Shown here one piece after another: positions 62,801 through 64,000 of a DNA stretch of 64,000 nt. Made by a program: the position numbers and the translations under genes. Under the pieces are notes generated by a model. The model was not told where the DNA came from, did not search any database, and worked only from the letters and a program-made list of their open reading frames with translations. This stretch comes from Trichoplax adhaerens. Its lineage: Eukaryota > Placozoa > Uniplacotomia > Trichoplacea > Trichoplacidae. The DNA is taken from the NCBI RefSeq assembly GCF_000150275.1, contig NW_002060943.1, positions 2,756,462 through 2,820,461 on the forward strand, in the 5' to 3' direction. Each line of letters starts with the position of its first letter. The first letter of the stretch is position 1.

Positions 62801-64000
62801 CAACACCTGTCTCTGATACTTTCTAAACAAGTAATTTTTTATCATAATATCTCGTGCAGTATGACACGGTGGCCATCTTTTAGTAGTCCCTGGCGTGGCC
62901 ATGCATCTCCAGTCGTCTTCTTTAATTAATCTATTCACGACAGTCAATCTTATTTAACGTCAATGGTTGCAGCTTCATACAGTACCATAATCCTTTCTCG
63001 TCTTTGGGATTAGTTATTGTGTAATCCGTGTGAATACTCTGTCATTTGCTGTAGCTGTTTTGCCCGTGCTTGTTTTGATAATAGCGTCAGCTTTACTTTC
63101 CTCCCCGATTGGTAACCATAACTACCCTATTACTATATCCAGTCTGTGGTTGCAGCCTACTTGAAAAGTAGCAGTTTTCCAGTTGAATAGAGCAACAACT
63201 GTCATAAATTGCAGTATACCTAAATGTATTTATTGGTTGATAGATGGTCTTACTTCATTACCATACCCTACTGTATTTTGTCACGGATGGATGCCGATAA
63301 ATTCATCAATTGATCTTTTCACTTACTCTTTCTTTAGAGTGATCGAGAGCATTCTATTGAGCAATCTGCATACGATGCAGTCAGTATTCAACAGAAAATT
63401 AATTAAAAAGAAGTTGTAGTTTTAATCGACGATTGGTGCTGCTCGGCGGAGTATAATGTGCGATATTATTCATTCATAGTTATCCTTAATTAAGTTGAAA
63501 CTTTGGTGCTTTCTATTCTAATTAGGCTCTGTTGATTTAAAACTTTTCAACTATTGCACGTTTGCTTGCGTTGGAATAGATGATATCGGGACCTTCGATC
63601 AATATAAGTACTTGCTATCAAAATTGAAAACAATCACTTACAGGGACAAATAGAGTAATTACACTTCATAGCGACTGATAGTCCTTGTTCCATCGGCGTT
63701 TTATAGCTTTCTACATTGATTAGTAGAATGGAGGGTAATCAATAACTTGCATCAGCCCTTGTTTTCGAAGTCATAGACAATCGATGATAATGGTTGTACT
63801 TGTACATTACAGTATATCATAGAGGTATTGTGCGACGCAGTACAGTAGAATCATGGCTTTCGCAACAATCGAGCTACAACACACTACCATGTAATTTACA
63901 AAGGAGACATTGAACCCTTTCTTAATTCTATCCTATCACTTCTTCTCTTATTGGTGGTATTATAATAGCAGATAGGGAGCTTTACTTATTCTGTCTAGGA
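59849..64000. other. Right end: pentamer array, then no recognisable gene
   Basis: The TACTG/CAGTA array occupies 59966-60400. From 60.4 kb to the end I see no supported exon. Frames at 61813-62085 (hydrophobic start), 62423-62680 and 63183-63419 lack domains, and the second lies in a slightly GC-richer patch. Confidence 0.4.
59966..60400. repeat. TACTG/CAGTA pentamer array with palindromic blocks
   Basis: Runs of the pentamer CTGTA and its complement TACAG alternate here, for example at 60001-60013, 60045-60069, 60145-60168, 60181-60219 and 60262-60308. Many blocks are self-complementary around GTAC. Outlying copies flank the tRNA at 59715-59740, and single TACAGTA/TACTGTA words are scattered across the window. 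The overlapping frames of 70 (+) and 146 (-) codons are products of the repeat. Confidence 0.85.

Noticed and set aside
1-64000. CRISPR array, prokaryotic operon or prophage
   Set aside because: Spliced genes, a Pol III tRNA without encoded CCA and low coding density show eukaryotic DNA. No regular repeat-spacer pattern exists.

Overview
The window is AT-rich, intron-bearing animal DNA. The tRNA-Glu near 59.8 kb has the body typical of animal tRNA-Glu(TTC), and two genes belong to the failed-axon-connections (FAX) branch of GST-like proteins. Introns of roughly 75 bp to 2.3 kb, low gene density and RLK/Pelle-type kinases suit an early-branching metazoan; a placozoan-like genome is my first guess and a sponge or cnidarian is possible. 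No species can be named from the sequence alone.

The first 50 kb is an array of nine paralogous kinase-fold genes. I assembled their exons by eye from splice sites, reading phase and comparison between paralogs. Five encode IRAK/Pelle/plant-RLCK-like kinases with HRD and DFG intact wherever those exons lie in the window: K0 (+, only the 3' end), K1 (+), K2 (+), K3 (-) and K4 (-). Four encode kinase-dead relatives: Pk1, Pk2, Pk3 and Pk4, all on the minus strand. In these, HRD has become HNN, HND or HNC, DFG has become DGC, and APE has become CEE or CNE. The order is K0> <Pk1 K1> <Pk2 K2> <Pk3 <Pk4 <K3 <K4. In the left part, dead and active genes alternate head to head with a period near 10.7 kb. 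Pk2 appears to be decaying: it has in-frame stops in exons 1 and 2, a lost exon 1 donor, and a dead second copy of its N-lobe exon.

The four active kinases with a visible start, and Pk1, open with MG plus cysteines or Ser-6, as expected for N-myristoylation and palmitoylation. Pk3 and Pk4 lack MG but carry cysteine clusters. No transmembrane segment, death domain or ectodomain was seen in any of them. My inference is a family of membrane-tethered cytoplasmic kinases evolving together with dead partners or decoys, comparable in layout to plant RLCK/ZRK clusters.

From 53.8 to 59.5 kb lie two tandem minus-strand FAX-like genes. Each has an N-terminal membrane anchor, a thioredoxin-like half and a GST C-terminal half, split by one intron at the same position and phase. 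A tRNA-Glu gene follows, beside a dense array of TACTG/CAGTA pentamers (60.0-60.4 kb). The last 4 kb shows no recognisable gene. Several diverged tandem duplications lie in the spacers and in one Pk4 intron.
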